26,501 nucleotides of DNA, taken from the IMG/VR virus record IMGVR_UViG_3300048018_000068, positions 1-26,501 of that record, one strand, 5' to 3'. A program made the position numbers and the translations under genes. Shown in pieces: positions 1 to 8,015 of this stretch (position 1 is the first letter of the stretch; the number at the start of each line of letters is the position of its first letter). The stretch comes from a virus. The notes under the pieces are model-generated. The model was not told the origin of the DNA. It was given only the letters and a program-made list of their open reading frames with translations, and made no database searches.

Positions 1-324
1 GTTATATGTAGCTAAAACACCATCAGGTATAGAAGAACCCATATAAAAATATAAAACTACTGCTCCAGTATCACTTGCTAAGTCAACATCTGCACTAAAG
101 AATCCATTGCTACTAAAAGAAGCATTAATACCTGATCCACAAGGAACTAAGCATTCTCCACAAGGTTGTGCATTTAACAGCACACCATTTAATTGTTGTC
201 TTATAATATTTCCCTGAGAATACCATCCGTCAGGAGATAGGGTTGTTAATGTTGAATCTGTATACAAAGCCGTAGCTTGCGAAAAATTTAATCCATCAAA
301 ACAATATGTTCCTAATGCTGCCAT
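1..324 (-). CDS. Partial virion-associated protein with cysteine cluster (C-terminus beyond window)
   Basis: An open frame starts with ATG at 324 and runs without a stop to the left edge, giving 108 visible residues beginning MAALGTYCFDGLNF. It starts 12 bases after the stop of the large stabilization-like gene, so it belongs to the same transcript. Residues 19-50 (ATALYTDSTLTTLSPDGWYS and onward) have the Y-T-D / DG-Y-S / C pattern of small modules found in structural proteins of Bacteroidota phages. A cysteine cluster follows (CGECLVPC, about residues 56-63). The pattern resembles the C-terminal cysteine module of three other proteins in this window. Position and composition suggest a secreted or virion-surface protein. 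I cannot name a function, and the end of the protein is not visible. Confidence 0.75.
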   Translation of the reverse strand, partial: MAALGTYCFDGLNFSQATALYTDSTLTTLSPDGWYSQGNIIRQQLNGVLLNAQPCGECLVPCGSGINASFSSNGFFSADVDLASDTGAVVLYFYMGSSIPDGVLATYN

Positions 325-336
325 TTATTATTTTAT

Positions 337-3300
337 TTATGGGCATGTAGTTACCGCAGTAACTAAGCCAAATTGATTTACTGTTATATAATCTGTTGCG
401 CTTACCTTATATAGTCCTACTCCTAAATTACTACCAACTGCACCATCTGATGCATAATATACAAAATCTCCATATGCTGGCAAAGTTCCGCTACCTGAAT
501 GATAGTATGTAGCATTTAAAGGTTGATTACAAACGTTTGCTTCTACGGTAAATACAGTACTACTTGGATAAGCAGTGTATGTAAATGCACATTCACAGCA
601 TGCTGATGCCGCTGAACTTGCGTCATAACAAAACTCTTGACAGCTAACTAATCTGTAATCATATATTAAATACAAATATTGATTTGCAGTAGGTAATGAC
701 AAACTACTAATAGTTGTTTCATACAGACCTGCAGATGGATTGGTTACCGAACTGTCTGGCACTGTAGTTGCAGCTGCTAACAACGAAGCTATATCAGCTT
801 GATTATTAGAGTATAAAGTATTGCTTGATAAATATTTAAAATTATCGTTAGGATAGTTCCAGTCATATGTATCAAAATTAATCTTATTAGACCTGATCGT
901 TAAATCTATACCATCATATGGAAAAACTCCCAATGATCTTACCCCAACTTGACTGTCATAGTATGATGCTGTTAAATTATTATTGCCAAACTCTGCTAAA
1001 TCTGAATCTACTGGACTAATATTTATACTGTCCTCCCAAAAGTATTCAGCATGAATAAATTCTCCACTTTCATTTGGAGAGTTCATAACTACTTTTACTA
1101 CCGTTATAGACTCTGATTCAACACAGTTAGCTGTTACAACAAATGATGCTGTTGATACAGCTGTAATTGTTACTTCTGCATTAGCAGGACTGTTTAAAGT
1201 TTTGTCAAATGTAAATGTTCCAGAACCTGTTAGTGTTGAACTTGTTGTTGTTGTTCCATTCCATAGTACAGAAATAATTATTGAACCAGCAGTAACGTTA
1301 TAACTAAATCCTGCTGTGCCAATTAATGAACCATAACTTATCTCGCTAACAATTGCATTAGACGCCCCAACAGCTAAATTATTTCTTTGTAATTTATATC
1401 CACATTGAAAAATTTCTGGTGGCAAAGGAACTTCATTACAATTCATTCCTAAAACATATTCATCCATGTAAGGATCATATCCTCCTAATTTTTGAGTTTG
1501 TATTGATTTATGAAACTCATCTCTAAACCACGATCTCATTCCCATATCAGAGATTACTTCCAAAGAATCATTGTTTCTGCTTGTTCCTCTTAATTTTATT
1601 ACGGCACTTCTTTTTACATCAGTAAAAAACATATCATAACCATGAGAAACAAAACTTTCTGGATTATAACTAATACCATATTCTTCAATACGTGCAATTT
1701 GAGTTCCTAATATTTCAGGAATAGATGCTATAACACCTCCGCCTGTACTGTCGCTTATTAAATTTTTACTTGATAAAACATAAGTGATTCTATCTTCTTG
1801 TAAAACTAATATATCAGTCTCTCTTGGATGCATTTTTTGTATTGGACCAAAAGATGTTTCACAATCTTTAAAGTTTACTAAACCTAAATTAAATTCATTT
1901 AAGTTGTTAACACCACTATTACTACTAAAGATTCCACTGTATGTTATACCTTCAAATCTATCAGCTTCTTTATAGTCTTGATTAGATACAGCTAATGTTC
2001 TTTGACCTAATTGAAAAGGTCTTCCAGCTAACTGATCTTTTATTTTAAAACTTTCAACACCATTTCCAAAAGTGTAACAATCTATAAAATTTAAATTTAT
2101 TACAGCGTCTTGTGAAGCAGTTTGATTTTGGTCTCCTAAATCTGAGTTAACTCCCGACATATGAAATCCATCAGGCTGAGATATAGGAAAAGACTGAGAT
2201 GCGTCATAATATAATTCAGCATTTGCATCATTTGGTTCTGTCTCAAATACCATTAATGTGTTTGCTCTAAAAACTATAAGCTCAACTTCTAAATCAGAAG
2301 TTCTGTCGGTTTGAGGCCAAGGTCTATTACATCCTTTAACTCCAGATGAAACGCCTAAATATAAAGGGTCATTAACACCTTGACTACTATCTTGTATCCA
2401 TTGAAATGTTACAGCCCAAGTTGTACACGCCATATTATTTGCAACACCATTACCAGTTCCATTAGGCGTTGCTAAAGTAGTATCATTTATTATATCTGTT
2501 TCTTGCGAGATATTTCCAGGTAGACCAAGAGCTGGGTTTATGTTATCTCCAATCCACCATCTTCTCATATCAATATAATCTCTACTTGCAACATATTCTT
2601 GCTCCCATAACCACTCTCTTTCTTCACAGCTATTTCCATTAAATGTATCATTACGAAACATTCTTACTTCTATTTTAATAACTGAACCTCCTGGAACTTC
2701 ATAGTTTGTAGTAACACCTGTGTCAGAATCTGTAGTAAAACATTTATACCCAATTTTTCTGGCGTTTGTACATCCTCTTGCAGCACTCTTTTTTTTCTCC
2801 ATTCCAAACTCAATAATAGAATCATCTGGAATAACAATGTCAAAATTTTGATTTTTGATTAACATGTAAAGACCTTTAAGTTGAAAAGAGTCTTCACCAT
2901 ATTCATTTACGTCATTTAAAAAATTAGTAGGCTCTGCACTTATTTCTAAAATCTCACATTTTTCTACTCTTGTAAGAGGTCCACTAACGTCAGCTTTAAC
3001 CACAAGAGTTTGTCCTTTTTGAACTTTGTTTGCATTGTCACCTTCAAGCCTAAAAAACACCATGTTATCACTTGGCCTAACATAATAAAAGTTAGAAAAA
3101 ATAGTTTCATAACCTCCCTTACTTGGCTTTACAACAAACTTATATCGTTCTGCCCAATAAGGCGCTCTTGACGATACCGCTACTTGTATACTATTTGCTG
3201 TAACACTATTGCCAGGTTCTACATATACAGTGTTATATTCAGAAACTAAAACTGTAGATGATCTTCCATACTCATCGCTATAAACAATACCTGTTTCAAA

Positions 3301-5127
3301 GTCACGATCACTATGTAAGCTACCTGTATCTAAATCTGTATTAAATGATCCTTGAACGCTAACAAACCTAAAGTATTCATATAGTGTAGTTATTACTGGA
3401 GTAGAGGGATTAGTTAAATCCGTACTCTGAAAAGCCATAGCAATTACTTGAATGTCACACGTATTTGATCCTGGAGCAAAATTAGAAAGTGTAAAACCTT
3501 GCTGATTAGTCGCGTCTGTAATACTACTATTGTGTTTAACAAAAGGATATGTTCCTATGGCTGGAGAAGAAAGTTCATTATTAAAAAAATCTGTCAATGA
3601 GTTTCCTTGATCTGCTGTAGCAAGAGGTTGAAAGTTTGTATTAAGAATAGTTCCAATACGTTCTGCAAACAAAGGACTGTTAAAGAAGTCATATGGAGTT
3701 GCATAATCTTGATCTAAAGTTATATTTACATTAAGAGTAAATGGTTGGTTTTCAAAATCAACATTTTCTGTAGCCGCAGTAGTGTTAGACGGAAAGAAAA
3801 CTCTTTTGTCACTATGAAAATCAAATGTCAATCCTATCAAAGCATTAGCATTTAATTTATCAGCTATTGCTGTTAAGTCTATTGTAACCTTAGAGTTCTC
3901 TATGTTTTCGCTCTGTCCTGGATTAGGATCTATTGTATATGTTTCACCAGTATTTAGTAAGCCAAAAGGTAATTCAGAAAAACCTAAAAGCGTATTAACC
4001 AAACTTGTATTATAGTTAATAGCAATGTTATTTCCATCTGCATCTGGTCTTGTTATATTGTATCCGTCTACATAATTACCATACATTAATCTGTTTCCCT
4101 GTATGGTTTGAGCTTTTGCTAACCTTGGAACATTGTCATACTGTCTTAGTAATTCATCATTACCTAATACTGTATATATTTTGTTATTAGTAAATGTGTA
4201 GCTTTTATTTGTATTATTTGACCAACCATAATCTTCTTTTTTAAATCTTTCAATTACATTTAAAGTAGTAGAGTTTGTATCTTTAAATAATAAATCTACT
4301 TCTTTTACTCTTGAGCTTCCTGTAGAAAATTTAATCTCTACACCATTGTAAAGATTTAGCATCCCATCATTACAATAATTTTTTGTACTAAAAGCAAAAG
4401 GCTTAGGTACAAATGCTGGATTGGTAAATAAAGATGTTGCACTGTATTGACCATCATCATATCTATATCTATAAGCAAAACATAAAAATCTGTTTTCAAT
4501 ATAGTTTTGATTTCCTGCAATATTTAAAAAACTTATTGTTGGTGCTGGTAATGGAACATGTGTCCCTACAGCACTTTCAAAACCAGGAGGTTTTACAACC
4601 ACTGATATATCTTCTTCTACAATTTGATCTACGTTTGAAATAGGCTCTGGATAACTCCTATTTATATTTATTGTTCTTGGAGGATTTTTATCGTCAGTCC
4701 AAAACAAAAGGTCTTCAATTAAATCAACACCTGTAATTAAAAATTTAGGATCAAAATTTAATAAATCTACTGTTACTACGTGGTAATTAACTATCTCATT
4801 TGTAGTGTTATAAGAAACTACTAAATCAACTACCCCTTTAGGATTTTGAGTGTTTGAACCATCATGAATAAACCAATAAATATTTTCTCTAACACCATCT
4901 TCATATGCTCCTATACAGACAGCAGAAGAGCTTAGAGGAACTCCATTGTACTGTATTGTAGTTAGTTGCTCATTTCCTTTTGAGTTCTCTACAGCTCCTA
5001 TTTCAGTAGATTCAGTAGAACCTAAACGAACATTCATAGCGTCAATGTATTCACCTGGCGGAAGAAGTCTTTCATCCACAGATTTATTCATTCTACCTGC
5101 AATAAAATTTGTTGTAACTATTGGCAT
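337..5127 (-). CDS. Large tail stabilization / muzzle-like protein (1596 aa)
   Basis: This is the largest protein in the window. Its N-terminus (residues 1-50: TTNFIAGRMNKSVDERLLPPGEYIDAMNV split around GRMNKS and LLPPGEY, then GAVEN) matches what I recall of the stabilization proteins of podoviruses and the muzzle proteins of crAss-like phages, which form the distal end of the short tail, probably as a beta-propeller. The body is beta-rich with many aromatic and Gly residues. Residues from about 1496 form a cysteine-rich end (C1496, C1500, C1510, C1511, C1513, C1533, C1595) finishing in TTCP, and residues 1540-1596 match a module in two smaller proteins here. It starts one base after the upstream ring protein, and the three left-hand tail genes form a tight operon. 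The family is recognised from memory of conserved motifs, so the exact virion position is inferred. Confidence 0.75.
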   Translation of the reverse strand: MPIVTTNFIAGRMNKSVDERLLPPGEYIDAMNVRLGSTESTEIGAVENSKGNEQLTTIQYNGVPLSSSAVCIGAYEDGVRENIYWFIHDGSNTQNPKGVVDLVVSYNTTNEIVNYHVVTVDLLNFDPKFLITGVDLIEDLLFWTDDKNPPRTININRSYPEPISNVDQIVEEDISVVVKPPGFESAVGTHVPLPAPTISFLNIAGNQNYIENRFLCFAYRYRYDDGQYSATSLFTNPAFVPKPFAFSTKNYCNDGMLNLYNGVEIKFSTGSSRVKEVDLLFKDTNSTTLNVIERFKKEDYGWSNNTNKSYTFTNNKIYTVLGNDELLRQYDNVPRLAKAQTIQGNRLMYGNYVDGYNITRPDADGNNIAINYNTSLVNTLLGFSELPFGLLNTGETYTIDPNPGQSENIENSKVTIDLTAIADKLNANALIGLTFDFHSDKRVFFPSNTTAATENVDFENQPFTLNVNITLDQDYATPYDFFNSPLFAERIGTILNTNFQPLATADQGNSLTDFFNNELSSPAIGTYPFVKHNSSITDATNQQGFTLSNFAPGSNTCDIQVIAMAFQSTDLTNPSTPVITTLYEYFRFVSVQGSFNTDLDTGSLHSDRDFETGIVYSDEYGRSSTVLVSEYNTVYVEPGNSVTANSIQVAVSSRAPYWAERYKFVVKPSKGGYETIFSNFYYVRPSDNMVFFRLEGDNANKVQKGQTLVVKADVSGPLTRVEKCEILEISAEPTNFLNDVNEYGEDSFQLKGLYMLIKNQNFDIVIPDDSIIEFGMEKKKSAARGCTNARKIGYKCFTTDSDTGVTTNYEVPGGSVIKIEVRMFRNDTFNGNSCEEREWLWEQEYVASRDYIDMRRWWIGDNINPALGLPGNISQETDIINDTTLATPNGTGNGVANNMACTTWAVTFQWIQDSSQGVNDPLYLGVSSGVKGCNRPWPQTDRTSDLEVELIVFRANTLMVFETEPNDANAELYYDASQSFPISQPDGFHMSGVNSDLGDQNQTASQDAVINLNFIDCYTFGNGVESFKIKDQLAGRPFQLGQRTLAVSNQDYKEADRFEGITYSGIFSSNSGVNNLNEFNLGLVNFKDCETSFGPIQKMHPRETDILVLQEDRITYVLSSKNLISDSTGGGVIASIPEILGTQIARIEEYGISYNPESFVSHGYDMFFTDVKRSAVIKLRGTSRNNDSLEVISDMGMRSWFRDEFHKSIQTQKLGGYDPYMDEYVLGMNCNEVPLPPEIFQCGYKLQRNNLAVGASNAIVSEISYGSLIGTAGFSYNVTAGSIIISVLWNGTTTTSSTLTGSGTFTFDKTLNSPANAEVTITAVSTASFVVTANCVESESITVVKVVMNSPNESGEFIHAEYFWEDSINISPVDSDLAEFGNNNLTASYYDSQVGVRSLGVFPYDGIDLTIRSNKINFDTYDWNYPNDNFKYLSSNTLYSNNQADIASLLAAATTVPDSSVTNPSAGLYETTISSLSLPTANQYLYLIYDYRLVSCQEFCYDASSAASACCECAFTYTAYPSSTVFTVEANVCNQPLNATYYHSGSGTLPAYGDFVYYASDGAVGSNLGVGLYKVSATDYITVNQFGLVTAVTTCP

Positions 5128-5128
5128 A

Positions 5129-6052
5129 TTATTTTATAATTTTATTTTGACCTCTTAAATTCATTAAAAGTCTTCCAGGATGTATATTACTTAATCGTAT
5201 TTTTGCATTTCTTAATAAAGAAGATTTGTCTTTTCTCGCTCTATTAACAACATACTCCTGAACTCCTAATCTACCATTTAAAATAGAATATCTAATATAA
5301 GCATATATATATTCTTCAAATAACTTATTTAATTGTACTTCGCTATCTACTCCATTCTTCATTCCGTCAGAAACATACTCTAAAACAACCGATGCAGCTC
5401 CTGATATATTACTAAAATTAATTACACCAGATTGTTTGTCAATAGTGAATGTAGGATTTGCATTTGCAGTCTCAGTATTTAAACCAAATCGTGACCCTAT
5501 AGGATAGTCAAAATACCAATCGCCTTCATAGTTATACCCTTCAGCTCCATTGTATTGACTGTTTTGATTTAAGTAAATACTTTTGTTTCCTCTTAAAATA
5601 GTAGATAAATCAAGTTGTGAATCTTGTGGTCTTAAAACGTTTCCATTTTGATCAAACAAAACATTAGACTGATTATCTTGTAAATAAGAAGAAGACCAGT
5701 TTGTTTGTATATTTTCTGATAAAGGATATAAACCACCATTTTTAAATTGAGATATTCTAACCCAATTAACATAATCTTGTGGTAATACAAATCTTAATTG
5801 TTGTGTGATGTCTAATTGAAGAATTTTAATCTCCTTCATTGCATCATAATTTAATTCCTGTATCCCTCTTTTGGCGTGAAATAATATCTGATATCTTTCA
5901 ATATTATTTATTAATTCATGATTACCTTGATACATTAACATAAAGTTGTTAACTATATCCGCTAATGAAACATACTGATATGATCCCCAGTTTGAATTAG
6001 TTGGAGTTGCTCCTGAGTTCGTGTAATACGCGTAGTCGTTTATATATGCCAT
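5129..6052 (-). CDS. Ring/tail adaptor-type protein (307 aa)
   Basis: The protein is 307 residues. Its N-terminal half carries a motif set I recognise from short-tailed marine and crAss-like phages: LADIVNNFM (about 30-38), then FHAKRGIQELNYDAMKEI (58-75), then VLPQDYVNWVRIS (93-105). These are typical of helical adaptor proteins that stack under the portal, comparable in place to T7 gp11 or P22 gp4 and to crAss-like ring proteins. The C-terminus is basic (RARKDKSSLLRNAKIRLSNI). Its ATG abuts the stop codon of the preceding gene (TAGATG), and the next gene starts one base after its stop, so expression is probably coupled. The assignment to a particular ring is not possible from sequence reading alone. 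Confidence 0.65.
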   Translation of the reverse strand: MAYINDYAYYTNSGATPTNSNWGSYQYVSLADIVNNFMLMYQGNHELINNIERYQILFHAKRGIQELNYDAMKEIKILQLDITQQLRFVLPQDYVNWVRISQFKNGGLYPLSENIQTNWSSSYLQDNQSNVLFDQNGNVLRPQDSQLDLSTILRGNKSIYLNQNSQYNGAEGYNYEGDWYFDYPIGSRFGLNTETANANPTFTIDKQSGVINFSNISGAASVVLEYVSDGMKNGVDSEVQLNKLFEEYIYAYIRYSILNGRLGVQEYVVNRARKDKSSLLRNAKIRLSNIHPGRLLMNLRGQNKIIK

Positions 6053-7030
6053 CTATCCTTGTGTTATTTGTTCTTGTTGTAATTCTTGAGTGCCAAAATT
6101 ATAAACATCAGCCTCTCTTATTTCTATACCTACATACTGACATATTTTTGCAATCAATGCAGGTTCATCCGATAAAGGTAATTCAAAGTCTTGATAATCT
6201 GCTGCGGTTGGGTCAAACAAAGGTTCACCAGCCAATAATGTAGCATAAGTCCAGTTTGGTGTAAATGGATATCTAACATACTGCGATGTAAGCTGTCCTA
6301 TTTTATTTATTGTAATAGGAAAAGCCTGAGCAACTAAAGCATCCTGAGTATAAGCAGGATACCCTAAAGTTGGTTTTGTTAAAATAGAATTATTTAGCAT
6401 AGTTATTTTAGCTTGTGAAACACGTTCAGCATCCATAACATTATTAGCTGAATATATGTTGTATGTTTTTCCTACAGCATTCCAGACTTGTACGCCTGTT
6501 GTTGCAAAAACTAAAAGATTAGTTGCACTAACTACTTGTGAAATTACAGTATTATAAACCACTCCTCCTGTAATAGTAGATACTATATCTCCTACCGATA
6601 CTCCTGCTGCAATAAAGTCCGCAGAAGTGTCGTTCACCGCTATAGAACCGCCGTTGGTCGAAGTGGTAACCCCTGAAGCTAATTCTTTTGTGTATACCAT
6701 CATCTTATTAATTAAATAATAATCAGAAGGCAGTGTGTATAAATTAGTCTGTATATCTCCCAACTGCGTTGTTGCAGAGTTTAATAAAGGAGTGTCTACG
6801 TAAAAAGTATCAATAACTTCCACTAAACCTTTTGTTATATCTGCGTATCCAGTCCCTGAAGTTCTTTGGTTTTCTTTTACTAACTGATTGTTGTATTGAT
6901 AAAAGTAATCTTCAAACATATCCATTTGTGCTTGAGAAGCATAAAGATTAAAATCTTGTGGAGATATGTATCCGTAATTATTTTTATTAGCTATTGCTAA
7001 TACGGTATTTCTTACTTCATTTATTGGCAT
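6053..7030 (-). CDS. Ring/tail adaptor-type protein with inserted beta module (325 aa)
   Basis: The first 115 residues (MPINEVRNTVLAIANKNNYG, then SQAQMDMFEDYF at 32-43, then LPSDYYLINKMMVYT at 100-114) resemble an adaptor/ring-type protein family seen next to the preceding ring gene in crAss-like and flavobacterial phages. Residues about 121-194 look like an inserted beta-sandwich module (DTSADFIAAGVSVGDIV, then LLVFATTGVQVWNAVGKTYN), after which the helical and beta core resumes to EIREADVYNFGTQEL. The gene follows two hairpin terminators and a promoter-like site and is the first of three tail genes read together. Position between capsid and stabilization genes supports a connector role. 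The exact role is inferred. Confidence 0.55.
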   Translation of the reverse strand: MPINEVRNTVLAIANKNNYGYISPQDFNLYASQAQMDMFEDYFYQYNNQLVKENQRTSGTGYADITKGLVEVIDTFYVDTPLLNSATTQLGDIQTNLYTLPSDYYLINKMMVYTKELASGVTTSTNGGSIAVNDTSADFIAAGVSVGDIVSTITGGVVYNTVISQVVSATNLLVFATTGVQVWNAVGKTYNIYSANNVMDAERVSQAKITMLNNSILTKPTLGYPAYTQDALVAQAFPITINKIGQLTSQYVRYPFTPNWTYATLLAGEPLFDPTAADYQDFELPLSDEPALIAKICQYVGIEIREADVYNFGTQELQQEQITQG

Positions 7031-7045
7031 AATTAATTCTTTTTA

Positions 7046-7053
7046 CAAAGATA
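7046..7053 (-). promoter_or_regulatory. Candidate Bacteroidota -7 promoter element (TATCTTTG)
   Basis: On the minus strand this reads TATCTTTG, an exact match to the Bacteroidota -7 consensus TAnnTTTG, ending 15 bases before the ATG of the ring/adaptor gene at 7030. It lies directly downstream of a hairpin terminator, where a new transcript would be expected to start. No convincing -33 TTG box is visible, so this is a candidate only. Confidence 0.4.
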
Positions 7054-7065
7054 GCAAAAAAAAAG
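7047..7065. repeat. 19-base direct repeat, copy A
   Basis: Plus-strand AAAGATAGC followed by nine A and a G. It is identical to positions 7121-7139. Each copy forms the T tract and downstream flank of one of two tandem terminators read on the minus strand. Confidence 0.8.
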
Positions 7066-7093
7066 AGGCCCTATTTTTTTAGAGCTTCTCTTT
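7056..7093 (-). terminator. Intrinsic terminator, second of a tandem pair
   Basis: On the minus strand AAAGAG, two unpaired A, GCTCTA, an A-rich loop, TAGGGC and CTCTTT can fold into a 12 bp hairpin with a two-base bulge and one G-U pair, followed by a run of T. It lies downstream of the first terminator and just before the promoter-like site at 7046-7053. Confidence 0.65.
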
Positions 7094-7120
7094 AATTATT
7101 CAATCAAAACAGTCAGGCTT

Positions 7121-7139
7121 AAAGATAGCAAAAAAAAAG
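7121..7139. repeat. 19-base direct repeat, copy B
   Basis: Identical to 7047-7065. On the minus strand the flank here reads TATCTTTA, one base away from the TAnnTTTG promoter element present after the other copy. Confidence 0.8.
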
Positions 7140-7158
7140 CTACCCTTTTGAGGTAGCT
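7130..7158 (-). terminator. Intrinsic terminator, first of a tandem pair
   Basis: On the minus strand AGCTACC, a seven-base loop and GGTAGCT form a perfect 7 bp stem followed by nine T. It sits 25 bases downstream of the stop of the 251-residue gene, where transcript ends are expected. Confidence 0.85.
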
Positions 7159-7182
7159 AATTTCCAGTTAGTTGTACTTGTA

Positions 7183-7938
7183 TTACTTTATTTTGTTTTT
7201 TAAAAGCTTATATACTTCTAAACCATCGTCACTTCTCATAAATGAAGCTACAATAAAATTAGGGTCTTCCCCAAATGGAATAGTAAGCATTTTCTTTTTA
7301 TTATTAGATAAATTGTAATAAACATCTTTACCATTGTTTCTTATTGTTAATAACGATAAATTAAAAAACTGATAAACATCGTCCATTAACTCTAACATTG
7401 GATCATTAATAGTGTCTAAAAAATCATCTGGATAATTTTTAGCATAAACTAATATGTCTCTTTTTAGCTCTGCTGTTGTCATATTTTCTACAGCATTACC
7501 CATTAACACTCTACATACTTGTGTTAACTTAGAAAGATCTGTAGTTACTTTTTTAGCTTCTAATTGAGCTTCTAATTCAAACTCTACTTGCTCTAATTCT
7601 GAAGCAGCATCACGCTCTTTGTTTATCTCTTCAAATACATATCCATTACTTGGATGTATTGATAAAAACTTCTGTAATACTTGATTTTCTTTTGAAACTG
7701 ATAGCATACCATCTTCAAACACAATAGGTTCTAAAATAGCATTTCCGTCTTGTTCGTTTTCAAAAGGTGACTTTTGATTACGCGCGTAACGTAATGGTTC
7801 ATTGACACCTGTTTTTTCGTCAAAATATAATAAGGGTGATCTTTGTGAATGTCGTGAAGATAACATGTATGATAGAGGCGCTTTGTCTCCTTTTAGTCTA
7901 TACGACTTTGCTTTGTACTGTTCTTTTTTTGCTTTCAT
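7183..7938 (-). CDS. Conserved phage protein of unknown function (251 aa)
   Basis: A soluble 251-residue protein with a strongly basic N-terminus (MKAKKEQYKAKSYRLKGDKA). A segment at about 20-75 (APLSYMLSSRHSQRSPLLYF, LRYARNQKSPFENEQDGN, ILEPIVFEDGML) has the look of a conserved signature that I associate with hypothetical proteins of marine phages. The middle (residues 103-130) is a Glu-rich predicted helix, possibly coiled coil, and the C-terminus is mixed alpha/beta ending in LLKNKIK. No catalytic motif or signal peptide is visible. It lies alone between the capsid terminator (7962-7999) and the tandem terminators (7056-7158). The location between capsid and ring genes suggests a virion, cargo or head-completion protein, but this is only a positional inference. 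Confidence 0.8.
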   Translation of the reverse strand: MKAKKEQYKAKSYRLKGDKAPLSYMLSSRHSQRSPLLYFDEKTGVNEPLRYARNQKSPFENEQDGNAILEPIVFEDGMLSVSKENQVLQKFLSIHPSNGYVFEEINKERDAASELEQVEFELEAQLEAKKVTTDLSKLTQVCRVLMGNAVENMTTAELKRDILVYAKNYPDDFLDTINDPMLELMDDVYQFFNLSLLTIRNNGKDVYYNLSNNKKKMLTIPFGEDPNFIVASFMRSDDGLEVYKLLKNKIK

Positions 7939-7961
7939 TATAATATAATTTAATTTGATTT

Positions 7962-7999
7962 AAAAAAAATAATTACCCCCGTCTTTATAACGAGGGTAA
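7962..7999 (-). terminator. Intrinsic terminator after the major capsid gene
   Basis: On the minus strand TTACCCTCG, a nine-base loop and CGGGGGTAA form a 9 bp stem with one G-U pair, followed by TTA and a run of eight T within a few bases. It starts 17 bases past the major capsid stop codon, so it should end or attenuate the packaging/capsid transcript. Confidence 0.85.
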
Positions 8000-8015
8000 A
8001 TATTACTACTATCTA

